The notes under the pieces are model-generated. The model saw only the letters and a program-made list of their open reading frames with translations. It was not told the origin of the DNA and made no database searches. The position numbers and the translations under genes were made by a program. DNA of 64,000 nt, from the NCBI GenBank assembly GCA_013112715.1, contig JABFGB010000013.1:1-64000 (forward strand), written 5' to 3'. Source of the DNA: Chloroflexota bacterium. Its GTDB lineage: Bacteria > Chloroflexota > Anaerolineae > Aggregatilineales > J027. Shown piece after piece: positions 54,643 through 63,698 of the stretch (positions are counted from its first letter, which is position 1; every line of letters starts with the position of its first letter).

Positions 54643-56945
54643 GCGGGTTTGACCTTGATCGCTAAATCGCTGCTAAAAGTAGGGAGCGGGATGGTCAGCA
54701 CGCCATCGGCACTCTCAATAACTTCGGATTGCATAACGGTTCCGTCAATGGTGTCCCATATCTCCACTTGATACGCCCCGGTTGGCAAATCGCTCACCAG
54801 CAATACCGCCCCTTCAATTTCGGGGAAGCTAATCGCATACGGGTCTGCTACTTTGTTGCGCAGGTTTTTGAGATAGGCTTTTTCGAGATATTGGGCTGAA
54901 TAATCGCGGTTGATCACCCACAGAATGGCTGTATCTTCGGCTTGTAGACCCAATACCCGCGCTTTGGTGCGTTCAGCAAAATCGGCGTTCGGCTTTGACC
55001 ACTGATGGGCCGCGAGGTCTTCATCTTTAAAAAAAGCCGATATACCTGTGTAGAGTTGATTCCACAAATTATTGGGGTGAATGTAAGTGTCCCACCACCA
55101 ACTCATGCCTGTGCCAGCTGCTCCTGTCATCGGCGCTCCCCAGATACCGAGGTGCATTTCTACGCCTTGAAGGTCATAGATGAGCGCTCCACTGTTACGA
55201 CCAAACTCACCGACCAAGAAGGGTTTATCGGGATAGGCGGCAGACCATTCTTCAATTGCATTGCCAAAGGTGCGTGGGAAATCGTCCCGGTCATAAAAAT
55301 GATCTTGGGCAAAATCGAGTGGCGACCACACCCCTTCGAGCGCGACTGGCGACCCGGAGTGTGTAACTAGGTGATTGTAGGGATCAATTTCATCCAACAG
55401 GGCTGTGTTGCGCTTAATCCAAGGGGCAAGGATTTCTTCGCTGGAAAGGGGTGTCCAATTGATTTCGTTCCACCATTCCCACGCCATGATATTAGGGGAA
55501 TAGCCCCACCTCGCCACGATGTAACGCAGCCGCTGTTCCCAAAAACGAATGGCTTCGGGATTGGTCGCAAAACATTCGGGGGCCTCGCACGGGCCGCCAT
55601 TTTCCACATTATAGGGATTTAGATCCCACTCTGGATTGACGGTGGTGTTGAATTGACCGTGATTCAACAGGGTCAACATAATATAGATGCCACGTTCCTC
55701 CGCCAATTCAATCACCCGGTCTAGCTCATAAGCGCGGAACTGGCGTTTGTCGTAATTCCCTAAACCAGTATCTGTCCACTCAATGGTCATATTCCAAGGT
55801 GCCATCCACAGCCGGATGAAATTGCCACCACTGGCTTGCAGGGCATCTAACCATGTAGTGTAGTCGGTAATGGTGTCGCCATTGCTCCATGCCACATCGA
55901 GACCCACCGGGAAATAGGGCGAACCATCATCAAAGGCGAAGTAGCGCGGATTCCGACTATCCACCCGAATGAACCCCGGTAGGCTAGATTCACTTGCCAC
56001 AAAAGTACCCGCTTCACTTTGAATACTGCTGCTGACGGTGGAGGCCATCACTTGATAGCGATACTCGCCGATTTCTTGTGGGGTAAAGCGCACCCGCCAC
56101 GCAAAATTATTGGTAGCGATGGGCTGACCTGTATCTTCTGTAAAGTCGCGGTAGTAGAAGGCGGGGATGGTAATTTCCCGACCCGATGGCGCTTCAAACT
56201 GGGCTTCAACCAGAATATCGGTGGGGTCATAGGGGTTGGTAAAAGTCGCATCTAGGGCGATCTCCAACTCAAATTTTTCATAGAGGCCGATCTCAGATAC
56301 GAGTGGCGTGACACTTTGGATGGCGCGAACTTCGGATGCCCCATCTGAAACGACAGGTGCTTCCTCCGTCGGAATGGGTGTGGATTCAATAGGGGTATCT
56401 GTTGCAGTGAAAATATCTGGTGTATTCTCGAGGTCGGGGTCAGGATTTTCGGCGGGTGTTCCATACACCTCAAATTCCCACAGAGAATATCCCCAACTCG
56501 TTGCCCGCTTGATCCCGTTCATACGGACAAAACGTGCATTAACGACTTCTGACAGGATGATGTCATCTTCCCCACCATTGCCGGTGCTTTCACTAAACAC
56601 AGTTTGCCATACTTCTCCATCCCAAACCTGCAATTCGTACTCTCCCCCATAGGCGGCTTCCCATGTGAGGGTGAATTGAGTGATCGCATAGACACCTGCT
56701 AGGTCAACCGCTAACCACTGCTCATCGGCATATTCGGTTGACCAGCGTGTATTTTCGAGGCCATCTACCGCGTATTCAGGCAAATAGCCGCTGTTTTCGA
56801 TGGTGGAGGAAAAGGCTGGTTTGCCAAGCGCGATATTTTCCGGCGATGGGTCTTGGGCCTGCACTGCTAAGTGCCATTTAGGTATGTTTATGGGCAAAAA
56901 GACGAACAAAAATCCCATCAAAAATAGCCAGAGCTTTTTTCGCAT
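54639..56945 (-). CDS. Secreted GH5-like endoglycosidase with F5/8C carbohydrate-binding module
   Basis: 768 aa from ATG 56945 (ATG 56957 is also possible). Signal peptide MRKKLWLFLMGFLFVFLPIN with cleavage near AVQAQD. Domains: F5/8 type C/CBM32-like module (~30-165; IALGKPAFSSTIENSG, GYSLWEFEVYG); Thr/Pro linker; DUF5060-like beta domain (~220-330); then a clan GH-A barrel (~345-660) with acid/base E494 in WEWWNEINW and nucleophile E580 in FLVGEFGRN; and a short C-terminal beta domain. It would cut polysaccharide outside the cell, and beta-mannan is the best guess given the epimerase, GH2 and GH130 neighbours. Distance from classical GH5 mannanases is large, so the family assignment is at clan level. 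Confidence 0.78.
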   Translation of the reverse strand: MRKKLWLFLMGFLFVFLPINIPKWHLAVQAQDPSPENIALGKPAFSSTIENSGYLPEYAVDGLENTRWSTEYADEQWLAVDLAGVYAITQFTLTWEAAYGGEYELQVWDGEVWQTVFSESTGNGGEDDIILSEVVNARFVRMNGIKRATSWGYSLWEFEVYGTPAENPDPDLENTPDIFTATDTPIESTPIPTEEAPVVSDGASEVRAIQSVTPLVSEIGLYEKFELEIALDATFTNPYDPTDILVEAQFEAPSGREITIPAFYYRDFTEDTGQPIATNNFAWRVRFTPQEIGEYRYQVMASTVSSSIQSEAGTFVASESSLPGFIRVDSRNPRYFAFDDGSPYFPVGLDVAWSNGDTITDYTTWLDALQASGGNFIRLWMAPWNMTIEWTDTGLGNYDKRQFRAYELDRVIELAEERGIYIMLTLLNHGQFNTTVNPEWDLNPYNVENGGPCEAPECFATNPEAIRFWEQRLRYIVARWGYSPNIMAWEWWNEINWTPLSSEEILAPWIKRNTALLDEIDPYNHLVTHSGSPVALEGVWSPLDFAQDHFYDRDDFPRTFGNAIEEWSAAYPDKPFLVGEFGRNSGALIYDLQGVEMHLGIWGAPMTGAAGTGMSWWWDTYIHPNNLWNQLYTGISAFFKDEDLAAHQWSKPNADFAERTKARVLGLQAEDTAILWVINRDYSAQYLEKAYLKNLRNKVADPYAISFPEIEGAVLLVSDLPTGAYQVEIWDTIDGTVMQSEVIESADGVLTIPLPTFSSDLAIKVKPA

Positions 56946-56972
56946 GATGTATTCCATTTCTTTTATTAGAGA

Positions 56973-56999
56973 TAAAAGCCCCGCTGTAGGCACGGGCTT
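56973..56999 (-). terminator. Terminator between the importer and the hydrolase genes
   Basis: On the minus strand AAGCCC pairs with GGGCTT around a 12-nt loop and runs into TTTTA. It lies 11 bp after the permease stop, so hydrolase genes are transcribed by readthrough or from their own promoter. Confidence 0.5.
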
Positions 57000-57009
57000 A
57001 TCTATTCGC

Positions 57010-57903
57010 CTATCCCTTAACACTGGTGACGGCGATCCCTTGAATAAACTGCTTTTGGAACGCGATGAAGAGAATCAAGGTCGGAATCGAGGTCAACAAT
57101 GCGGCAGCCATCGCCACCCCTTGCTTAGAAGCACCAGAGAATGGGTCTACCATCGTGGTCATAATCAATGGTAGGGTGCGTAGTTCCTCGGAACGAATGA
57201 CAATGAGCGGCCACACAAGGTTATTCCATTCATTGAGCCAAATAAAGAGGCCCATTGAAACGAGGGCTGGCCCGACCAGTGGTAACACCAGACTTCGAAA
57301 AATGCGAAATTCGCTCGCCCCATCCAATCGTCCTGCTTCCAACATTTCGTCTGGCAAAGACAGCATATATTGTCGTAGGAAAAACAGCGCGAAGGCTTTG
57401 GGCAAGGCGGGAATCAGCAAGGCCCAATACGAATCTATCCACCCAAAATCACTCACATTGAGGAAGTTGGGGATGATAGTCACCTGCCACGGGATCATCA
57501 TGGAGGTGATAAACATTAGGAAGAAAAAGTTTCGTCCGGGGAATTTGTGTTTGGCAAGCACGAAGGCTGCGAGCGCAGCAATCATTAGCGATGCAACGGT
57601 AATAGACGCTGAAACGAACATACTGTTAAACAGGTAACGGAAGAATCCGAACTTCGTACCGGGGTAAATTTGGAACAACCCGCGTGTATGGTCTGGTGGA
57701 AGTTCCCCTTTGGCATCATAGAAGCTATTAAGGGTGGGTTTCTCTACGATAAAGGTTGGCGGAATGCGATTGAGTTCGGGGACGGTTTTGAAGGCACCCA
57801 ACATCATCCAGTAGTAGGGAATCAATGTGAAGACGGCCACGAACAGGGCAAATACGAGACCTGTGCGTTCCAATAAAATTGTGTTGCGGCTTCGGTTAAT
57901 CAT
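57010..57903 (-). CDS. Sugar ABC transporter permease, MalG/AraQ type
   Basis: 297 aa with six predicted membrane helices. The binding-protein-dependent transport signature is EAGRLDGASEFRIFRSLVLP around residue 190, in which EAA---G contacts the ATPase. It has the usual N-terminal helix (TGLVFALFVAVFTLIPYYW) and the C-terminal end FQKQFIQGIAVTSVKG common to MalG-like subunits. ATG 57903 is 2 bp after the stop of the partner permease. Forms a heterodimer with it. No ATPase gene is in the operon, so a shared MsmK/UgpC-like ATPase encoded elsewhere must energise it. Confidence 0.92.
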   Translation of the reverse strand: MINRSRNTILLERTGLVFALFVAVFTLIPYYWMMLGAFKTVPELNRIPPTFIVEKPTLNSFYDAKGELPPDHTRGLFQIYPGTKFGFFRYLFNSMFVSASITVASLMIAALAAFVLAKHKFPGRNFFFLMFITSMMIPWQVTIIPNFLNVSDFGWIDSYWALLIPALPKAFALFFLRQYMLSLPDEMLEAGRLDGASEFRIFRSLVLPLVGPALVSMGLFIWLNEWNNLVWPLIVIRSEELRTLPLIMTTMVDPFSGASKQGVAMAAALLTSIPTLILFIAFQKQFIQGIAVTSVKG

Positions 57904-57905
57904 GA

Positions 57906-59099
57906 TTAGTACGCCTCATTCACTCGTCCAACCCGCAGGTTGATTAACGTAAGGAAGAAAATGACGATGAAGAGCACCCATGCAATCGCGGAGGCATAAC
58001 CCATTTGGAACAGCCGGAAACCCTTGTCATAGAGATACGGAACGACGGTTAAGCCGGAATCCAGCGGGCCACCCAGACCCTCCGAATTCGCATAGAGGAT
58101 GTAAATGGAATCGAAAACTTGAAATCCACCGATGATGCTCGTAATCACGACATAGAGTGTAGTTGGGCGCAAGAGAGGCCACGTAATTCGACGGAACGAT
58201 GCCCATGGGCCAGCCCCATCTATGGCAGCCACCTCGTAGAGTTCTTGATTGATGTTTTGGAGGCCAGCGAGGAAGAGAATCATATTATAGCCAAAGCCGC
58301 CCCAAATTGCCATAATCACCAAAATGGGCATCGTCCAATCGGCATCGTTGAGAAATGAGATGGGCTGACTCACAATCCCGTTTTCAATTAGCATGTTATT
58401 GAGGAGGCCGTAGGATTGCCCTCTAAAAATCCAACCCCAAATGACCGTGACCGCAATACTGGCGGTAACGGATGGCAGAAAAAAAACCATACGTAGGAAA
58501 TAGTTCAGTCGAGACTGTTTCCGTAGAATTAACGCTACTAGCAGGCCCAAAATGAGTTTTCCAACTACGGTATAGGCCACAAAGTAGAGGGTATTGACAA
58601 TGGCTGTCCAAAAGCGAGGGTCACGTGCGCCAATGACATAGTTCTTGCCAAAAAGATCATAGGTTTGCCATTCCCGATAGCCTTCGCCGAGGAGATCGCG
58701 CGAGGAGACAAAAGCCGCTGTACACTGCTTACCTTCTTCGGCCTCATATGCAGCGACTTCACTTTCGGGTCGTTTGCGGCGGCCACATTGATACATGCGC
58801 TCACCACTTTCTTCATCATACAACGGAGTTTGTTCGCGGATTTGCAGGCTTAGTAATTCAGTATAGTTATCAAAGCCAATATATTTCGATTCGTCCGTAG
58901 AAACTGCGCTGTAATCTTTAAAACTGACGTTGGCGGATTGAAAAACGGGCACGATGATAAAAACAAAAAAGGGAATGAACATTGGCAATAACATAATATA
59001 GGAAACTCGTGACCGCCATGCCCGTATCCATACCGATGACGCCGAAGTTTTTTTTAGAACCTTAGGCGGGGCGGTGACGGAGACCGCTTTTGTACTCAT
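57906..59099 (-). CDS. Sugar ABC transporter permease, MalF/UgpA type
   Basis: 397 aa, longer than the usual ~300. The first helix (MLLPMFIPFFVFIIVPVF) is followed by an unusually large extracytoplasmic loop (~65-150) containing two cysteines (MYQCGRRKRP and GKQCTAAF) before the next helices. The transport signature EVAAIDGAGPWASFRRITWP is present near residue 300. ATG 59099 has GGAG 8 nt upstream. The extra loop probably touches the binding protein, as the P2 loop of MalF does. Confidence 0.9.
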   Translation of the reverse strand: MSTKAVSVTAPPKVLKKTSASSVWIRAWRSRVSYIMLLPMFIPFFVFIIVPVFQSANVSFKDYSAVSTDESKYIGFDNYTELLSLQIREQTPLYDEESGERMYQCGRRKRPESEVAAYEAEEGKQCTAAFVSSRDLLGEGYREWQTYDLFGKNYVIGARDPRFWTAIVNTLYFVAYTVVGKLILGLLVALILRKQSRLNYFLRMVFFLPSVTASIAVTVIWGWIFRGQSYGLLNNMLIENGIVSQPISFLNDADWTMPILVIMAIWGGFGYNMILFLAGLQNINQELYEVAAIDGAGPWASFRRITWPLLRPTTLYVVITSIIGGFQVFDSIYILYANSEGLGGPLDSGLTVVPYLYDKGFRLFQMGYASAIAWVLFIVIFFLTLINLRVGRVNEAY

Positions 59100-59130
59100 G
59101 GTTTCTCTCCAATCGGTATTGCTTAGAACA

Positions 59131-59155
59131 GAAGGTCAGAGAACCCCTGACCTTC
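59131..59155 (-). terminator. Intra-operon hairpin after the binding-protein gene
   Basis: A perfect 9-bp stem (GAAGGTCAG with CTGACCTTC) and a 7-nt loop lie between the binding-protein and permease genes. No T-run follows. Such hairpins commonly let the binding protein be made in excess over the permeases. Confidence 0.5.
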
Positions 59156-59181
59156 CGCCTAAAATTCTGATGAATCGTTAA

Positions 59182-60426
59182 CTAGCCACCATATTCCTCG
59201 ATGCCAGCGTTGAGAATGTCAGAAATCTCAGCGAGGGCCTCTTCGAAATCTTTTTCTTCAAACAGAACCGATTGCAGTACCAAGTCAACGTCGGCATTGC
59301 TTTCTTCCCAACCGGGGCAAATGGGCGGGCCAGCGGCGTCGCTCAGTTGGCTAGCCAAAGCCGCCTGAACATCATCGCCACCCTTGATGAGATCATAGTT
59401 TTCGACCTGTGGTGGAACATGAATGGAATTTGCGTTGGTAATGGAGAGTTCGGTCAGCATTTCTTGGGCTTCACGGGTACTGAGGTACATCATGAATTCG
59501 AACGCGGCGTCCACATTTTCAGAGTAGGAGAAAATACCCATACCCTTGCCACCGATAAAAGCATTAAAACTGCCAGTGGGGCCGGCGGGTACTGGCGCAA
59601 CTGCCCAAGTACCTTCTAGATCAGGGTGAGCAACATTGATACCCGTCGCTTCCCATTCACCGCTGAAGGCATAGTCCAGCGTACCAGCCGCAAATCCGTC
59701 CGCGATATTCACCTGTTCAGCCGGGAAACCATAGTCTTCATACAGAGCGGTGAAAAATTCTAGTGCGGCCAGACCCTCTTCGCTGTCAATCGCGGCAGCC
59801 GAGCAGTCTTCGGTATACCAATCCGCCCCTGCCTGTTTCAAAATCCCTTGGAAGCCAATCCATGAGGTATTCCCCCAACTCCAACCACCCATCAATCCTG
59901 CGTCGGCAGCGGCGGCAACTTCTTCCCAAGTAGCAGGAGCAGAGAGGCCTGCAGCTTCAAAGGTGGTCGTGCGATAGTACATCAGCATGATGTCGAGGTT
60001 ATAGGGAATGTAATAGACATTGCCTTCGGTGGTCAAAATGGCTTCATAAAACGCAGGGTTGCTGATTTCAGCGATCTGGGCAATTTCTTCGGGATAGCGT
60101 TCGCCAAGATCAATCATACCACCGAGTGAACCCAACGAAATACCCCAACTCATACCACCGGCGATGATGTCCGGGCCGGAACCATCAGCAACAGCGGCCA
60201 GCGCTTGGGCATACGCATCCCCCCAACCGACTGCTGTTACTGTCACTGGAACACCTGATGTCTCAGTCCATTTATCGGCGACTTCTTGAAGAATCGCCGC
60301 ACCCGTGTCATCACCGGTCAGCCAGAATGTAATGCCATCTTGTCCATGTACAATAGGAGTCTTGGGGGCGGGAACGAAGGATAGTAATACCGCTGCGACT
60401 ACGAGAATCGAAAGACGCATTTTCAT
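59182..60426 (-). CDS. Sugar ABC transporter solute-binding protein (family 1)
   Basis: 414 aa; ATG 60426 has AGGAG 7 nt upstream. N-terminal export signal (MKMRLSILVVAAVLLSFVP, cleavage near VHGQDG) without a lipobox Cys. The body is typical of SBP_bac_1: FWLTGDDTGAAILQEVADKW, then VPVTVTAVGWGDAY, GPDIIAGG, and aromatic residues lining the cleft. First gene of the importer operon, 129 bp downstream of the LacI gene. Expected to bind a beta-linked manno- or gluco-oligosaccharide from the action of the GH5-like enzyme; the exact ligand is not shown by the sequence. Confidence 0.9.
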   Translation of the reverse strand: MKMRLSILVVAAVLLSFVPAPKTPIVHGQDGITFWLTGDDTGAAILQEVADKWTETSGVPVTVTAVGWGDAYAQALAAVADGSGPDIIAGGMSWGISLGSLGGMIDLGERYPEEIAQIAEISNPAFYEAILTTEGNVYYIPYNLDIMLMYYRTTTFEAAGLSAPATWEEVAAAADAGLMGGWSWGNTSWIGFQGILKQAGADWYTEDCSAAAIDSEEGLAALEFFTALYEDYGFPAEQVNIADGFAAGTLDYAFSGEWEATGINVAHPDLEGTWAVAPVPAGPTGSFNAFIGGKGMGIFSYSENVDAAFEFMMYLSTREAQEMLTELSITNANSIHVPPQVENYDLIKGGDDVQAALASQLSDAAGPPICPGWEESNADVDLVLQSVLFEEKDFEEALAEISDILNAGIEEYGG

Positions 60427-60555
60427 AATAGTTCTCCTGCATATTGAACAATTTACGAAATGAAGTTAACCTATAGATATACAGCTATCAGATCAGTCCG
60501 CTCCTTCCTTTCACTCTAGCTCTCTCATGCGTTTGGAAAATCACCGGGCGTGGTG

Positions 60556-61590
60556 CTAATCCTCAAGATAGCGAACGCTGCTGCGGGTAATGAGTTGGGT
60601 TGAAACGACGGTTTTGATAGCTGCTTTATCTGCATCATCCATACGGTCACGCAGCAGGCGCAGGGCCATCGTCCCCATGAGAACTTTGTCTACATGGATG
60701 GTAGTCAATGGGGGAATGACTTCCTGTGCCAGATCAATATCATCAAACCCAACGATTGAGACATCCTCCGGTACACGCAATCCGATGTGTCGTATGGCAT
60801 TAATCACACCGATTGCTGTCTCATCATTACATGCAAAAATGGCTGTAATCTGTGGAGATTTGTGAAGAAGCCGAATGGTCGCTTCAAAGGCTCCTTGCCG
60901 AGTCAAATATCCATCTTCGATATAAGTATCATGAATGCCCGCTTGGGCCAAAGCCACCAAATAACCTTGTCGTCGTTCGAGGACGCTCGGATAAGATTCG
61001 GGATTACTGCCGATCAACCCTATATGACGATGATTATTTTCAATAAGATGCGAAACGGCCTTGATTGCCCCGCCAAGATTATCAATCACCACACTGTCGA
61101 ACATCGTGTTGACTGAGGTATAGGCATCTACCAGAACGATACTTCTGCCCAGCCGCATACTGATGTCAGAAATCGCCTGTTCGAGGAATGCCCCCACGAT
61201 GATGACCCCGTCTACCAGATCATTAAGCAGCATGGCAGGCCAGCTTAAGGTATGGTTCCGCTCATCCACTTCCACATTGGCATACATGAGGTTGATGTTA
61301 TTGCGCTGACATTCACGCTCAACCCCGACGATGATGTGCGAATAGAAAGGGTTCACAATTAACTGGTCGTCTTGACGGCGTTTGGTTAACAAGCCAACGG
61401 TAGAGAGGGATGTGGCAAGGGGGGAATTACCCGCAATTCTGGGGCGATAACCGAGCGTGGACGCTGCATCGAGGACTCGTTCACGCATCTCAGGGGTAAC
61501 GTTCGGCTTGTTATTTAGCACAAGCGACACACTACTCAGCGATACCCCGGCTATTTTAGCGATTTCCCGCATGGTCGGATTTTTTGTCAT
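60556..61590 (-). CDS. LacI-family transcriptional regulator
   Basis: 344 aa. The HTH is MREIAKIAGVSLSSVSLVLN at 7-26, followed by the hinge helix region. The effector domain follows the periplasmic-binding fold: IVGVERECQRN, ICNDETAIGV-like segment (FACNDETAIGV), and VSIVGFDDIDLAQEVIPPLT, where LacI proteins contact the sugar and DNA-facing interface. It is placed between the importer operon (same strand) and the divergent GH130 gene, so it most likely represses both until a sugar effector binds. A TTGACA/TAACAT promoter for it lies at 61662-61634. Confidence 0.9.
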   Translation of the reverse strand: MTKNPTMREIAKIAGVSLSSVSLVLNNKPNVTPEMRERVLDAASTLGYRPRIAGNSPLATSLSTVGLLTKRRQDDQLIVNPFYSHIIVGVERECQRNNINLMYANVEVDERNHTLSWPAMLLNDLVDGVIIVGAFLEQAISDISMRLGRSIVLVDAYTSVNTMFDSVVIDNLGGAIKAVSHLIENNHRHIGLIGSNPESYPSVLERRQGYLVALAQAGIHDTYIEDGYLTRQGAFEATIRLLHKSPQITAIFACNDETAIGVINAIRHIGLRVPEDVSIVGFDDIDLAQEVIPPLTTIHVDKVLMGTMALRLLRDRMDDADKAAIKTVVSTQLITRSSVRYLED

Positions 61591-61603
61591 AAGCGCCCAT
61601 AAA

Positions 61604-61618
61604 ACAAATCGAACTTGT
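61604..61618. promoter_or_regulatory. Possible LacI-type operator
   Basis: ACAAATCGAACTTGT has 4-bp inverted arms (ACAA/TTGT) around a CG-containing centre. It sits just downstream of the LacI gene's promoter, a position suited to autoregulation. The match is weak. Confidence 0.35.
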
Positions 61619-61633
61619 CCTAAAACTTTTTAT

Positions 61634-61662
61634 ATGTTAATCTATTTTTAATGTTGTGTCAA
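61634..61662 (-). promoter_or_regulatory. Promoter of the LacI gene
   Basis: Minus-strand consensus -35 TTGACA (61662-61657), 17-bp spacer, -10 TAACAT (61639-61634). It overlaps the leader of the divergent GH130 gene. Confidence 0.6.
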
Positions 61663-61698
61663 ATTGTTCAGGTGAAAAGGTATTGGAGAGACTCCCCG

Positions 61699-62706
61699 AT
61701 GGTTACAGATGCTGCTTTACCCAAAGTGTCGATGCTTGGCAATCCGCTACCCAATATTCCTTGGGAAGATCGCCCTTTGGATTCAAATGCGGTGGTTTGG
61801 CGCTATAGCAATAATCCAATTATTCCTCGACACGCTACGCCAACTTCTAACAGTATTTTTAACAGCGCGGCGGTGCCATTTAATGGTGGTTATGCAGGGG
61901 TTTTTCGAGTAGACGACACTCGAAGGATTATGACCTTGCACACGGGGCATAGTTCCGATGGTATCCATTGGCATATTCAACCAGAGCCGATTGAGTGGAA
62001 GTTTGCGGATCAAGAACTGGGTGAGTTTGTACATCGTTATGATCCGCGCGTGGTGTGGCTCGAAGATCGTTATTACGTGACGTGGTGCAATGGCTATCAT
62101 GGCCCAACCATTGGCATTGGTTATACCTATGATTTTGAGGAATTTCATTTTTTAGAAAACGCATTTTTGCCCTATAACCGCAATGGTGTGCTATTCCCAC
62201 GCAAAATTAATGGTAAATATGCAATGTTGAGCCGCCCCAGCGACACCGGACACACCCCCTTTGGTGATATTTTCTACAGCGAAAGTCCGGATATGGTGCA
62301 TTGGGGGCGACATCGTTTTGTGATGAAGCCCAAAGGCTGGCGTTGGGAAAGCACCAAAATTGGGGCGGGGCCGATTCCGATTGAAACCAGTGCGGGTTGG
62401 CTGCTGATTTATCATGGCGTGTTGACCTCATGCAATGGCTTTGTTTACAGTATGGGGGCCGCCTTGCTTGATCTTGATGAGCCGTGGAAGGTCATGTATC
62501 GCGCCGCGCCGTATCTGATGTCACCGCAGATGTTGTACGAATGTGTAGGGGATGTGCCAAACGTGGTGTTTCCATGTGCCGCCCTGCATGACCCGGATAC
62601 AGGCCGTATTACGATCTATTATGGTGCTGCCGATACGGTAACAGGCTTGGCCTTTACACACGTGGATGAGCTTGTAGATTTCATCAAGGCGAATTCGGAA
62701 GTCTAG
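61699..62706 (+). CDS. GH130-family mannoside phosphorylase
   Basis: 335 aa from ATG 61699, preceded by GGAGAG. An ATG at 61651 in the same frame lies inside the divergent promoter and is rejected as start. The five-bladed propeller family is shown by [69 protein letters not shown] and [13 protein letters not shown], all matching GH130. These enzymes use phosphate to release alpha-mannose-1-phosphate from beta-mannosides. At 335 aa it is nearer in size to mannooligosaccharide or N-glycan-type GH130 members than to the ~390-aa mannosylglucose phosphorylases; that is inference from length. No signal peptide; divergent from LacI. Confidence 0.88.
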   Translation: MVTDAALPKVSMLGNPLPNIPWEDRPLDSNAVVWRYSNNPIIPRHATPTSNSIFNSAAVPFNGGYAGVFRVDDTRRIMTLHTGHSSDGIHWHIQPEPIEWKFADQELGEFVHRYDPRVVWLEDRYYVTWCNGYHGPTIGIGYTYDFEEFHFLENAFLPYNRNGVLFPRKINGKYAMLSRPSDTGHTPFGDIFYSESPDMVHWGRHRFVMKPKGWRWESTKIGAGPIPIETSAGWLLIYHGVLTSCNGFVYSMGAALLDLDEPWKVMYRAAPYLMSPQMLYECVGDVPNVVFPCAALHDPDTGRITIYYGAADTVTGLAFTHVDELVDFIKANSEV

Positions 62707-63221
62707 AAGCCAAAAGGGGATACAACATTCGACAAAAACCCGACTCCACCCCAATCTGGGTTTATCGGTCATATCGTTAATCTAGTTCTGGCATGTTAGC
62801 CAGCTAAGGGGTGGCGATGTGACCGGATAAATAAACCCGCATAATCTAATGCTGCAATTGAAATACCCCTAATTCAACACAGGCCAGTGCTGCATTCGGC
62901 CACGCAAACCAATGCTACGACACTACCGCATTCGTTGTAGGGTCAACCGCCTCCGGTAGCGCTCCATCCCATTGAGCCGTTGCCATCAGATTTCCCTCCG
63001 CCTTTTTTTCACGGTCAGCATTACCAAGCGTCTGAGCCACAATCAGTCCTTGCCGTCTCCTAGACCAATTCTTGTCCATATCCTTTCCATCTGGTCGCTG
63101 AGGACGGAGGTGACTTGACCCCAATACCAATTTCTGATTTAATGAGAACATCAGTTCCAATAAACAGATTCAATGTAGCGCTTTATTACCCTTGCTCTAT
63201 CTATTCTGAGGACAAAACAAG
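62707..63221. other. Gap after the GH130 gene
   Basis: About 515 bp without a supported gene. It begins with a hairpin (AAACCC at 62736-62741, GGGTTT at 62758-62763) that might end the GH130 transcript. An 81-codon minus-strand frame (62915-63160) has no ribosome-binding site or recognisable motif and is not called. Confidence 0.4.
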
Positions 63222-63689
63222 ATGCTCCAATCCTCACTGTTAGACATGCGGGTGTACACCTCCACTGAAAAACGTGACGTAAAAAAAGTCCCCTTTCTTG
63301 AACTCTTTGAAAACCGCTTACAAGGGATTGTTTCTAGTGGCTCCGATATTGAGCGGGTCTATGTCTCCTATTTTGAAGTTGGTAGCCTCGATTACTGTTG
63401 CAGCACGAATAATAACCGTCCCTGTGGTGGTCTGCGTGGCGCACCCTGCGGCCATCTTGAGGCATTGTTGAGTGAGGCGGTTATCCAATTTGGCTTTGAT
63501 GCGGTGGGTCGTTTTTTACGCATAGATACAACCCAAGTAGATTCAATTCACAAAATTCTGGCGAGTGCGGGAAATAATACCGGGTTATATGCGGGTGAAA
63601 TCTTCAGTCGTTTTCTGGACGACCTCGAATTGTTGGAACTGCCAAGCAGCGATATGCCTCTCACCACCATGATGTGGTTCAATGGATAG
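63222..63689 (+). CDS. Unknown protein with a Cys-rich centre
   Basis: 155 aa; ATG 63222 has GAGGAC upstream. The middle contains DYCCSTNNNRPCGGLRG and APCGHLEALL, four to five cysteines with a Gly-rich loop that could bind metal or form disulfides. The C-terminal half looks helical and hydrophobic (IFSRFLDDLELLELPSSD). No signal peptide. The next gene starts 9 bp downstream in the same direction, so they are likely co-transcribed. I do not recognise the family. Confidence 0.5.
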   Translation: MLQSSLLDMRVYTSTEKRDVKKVPFLELFENRLQGIVSSGSDIERVYVSYFEVGSLDYCCSTNNNRPCGGLRGAPCGHLEALLSEAVIQFGFDAVGRFLRIDTTQVDSIHKILASAGNNTGLYAGEIFSRFLDDLELLELPSSDMPLTTMMWFNG

Positions 63690-63698
63690 GGCGGTAAG

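Noticed and set aside
62915..63160. 81-codon minus-strand frame after the GH130 gene
   Set aside because: No ribosome-binding site, no motif and no neighbour context.
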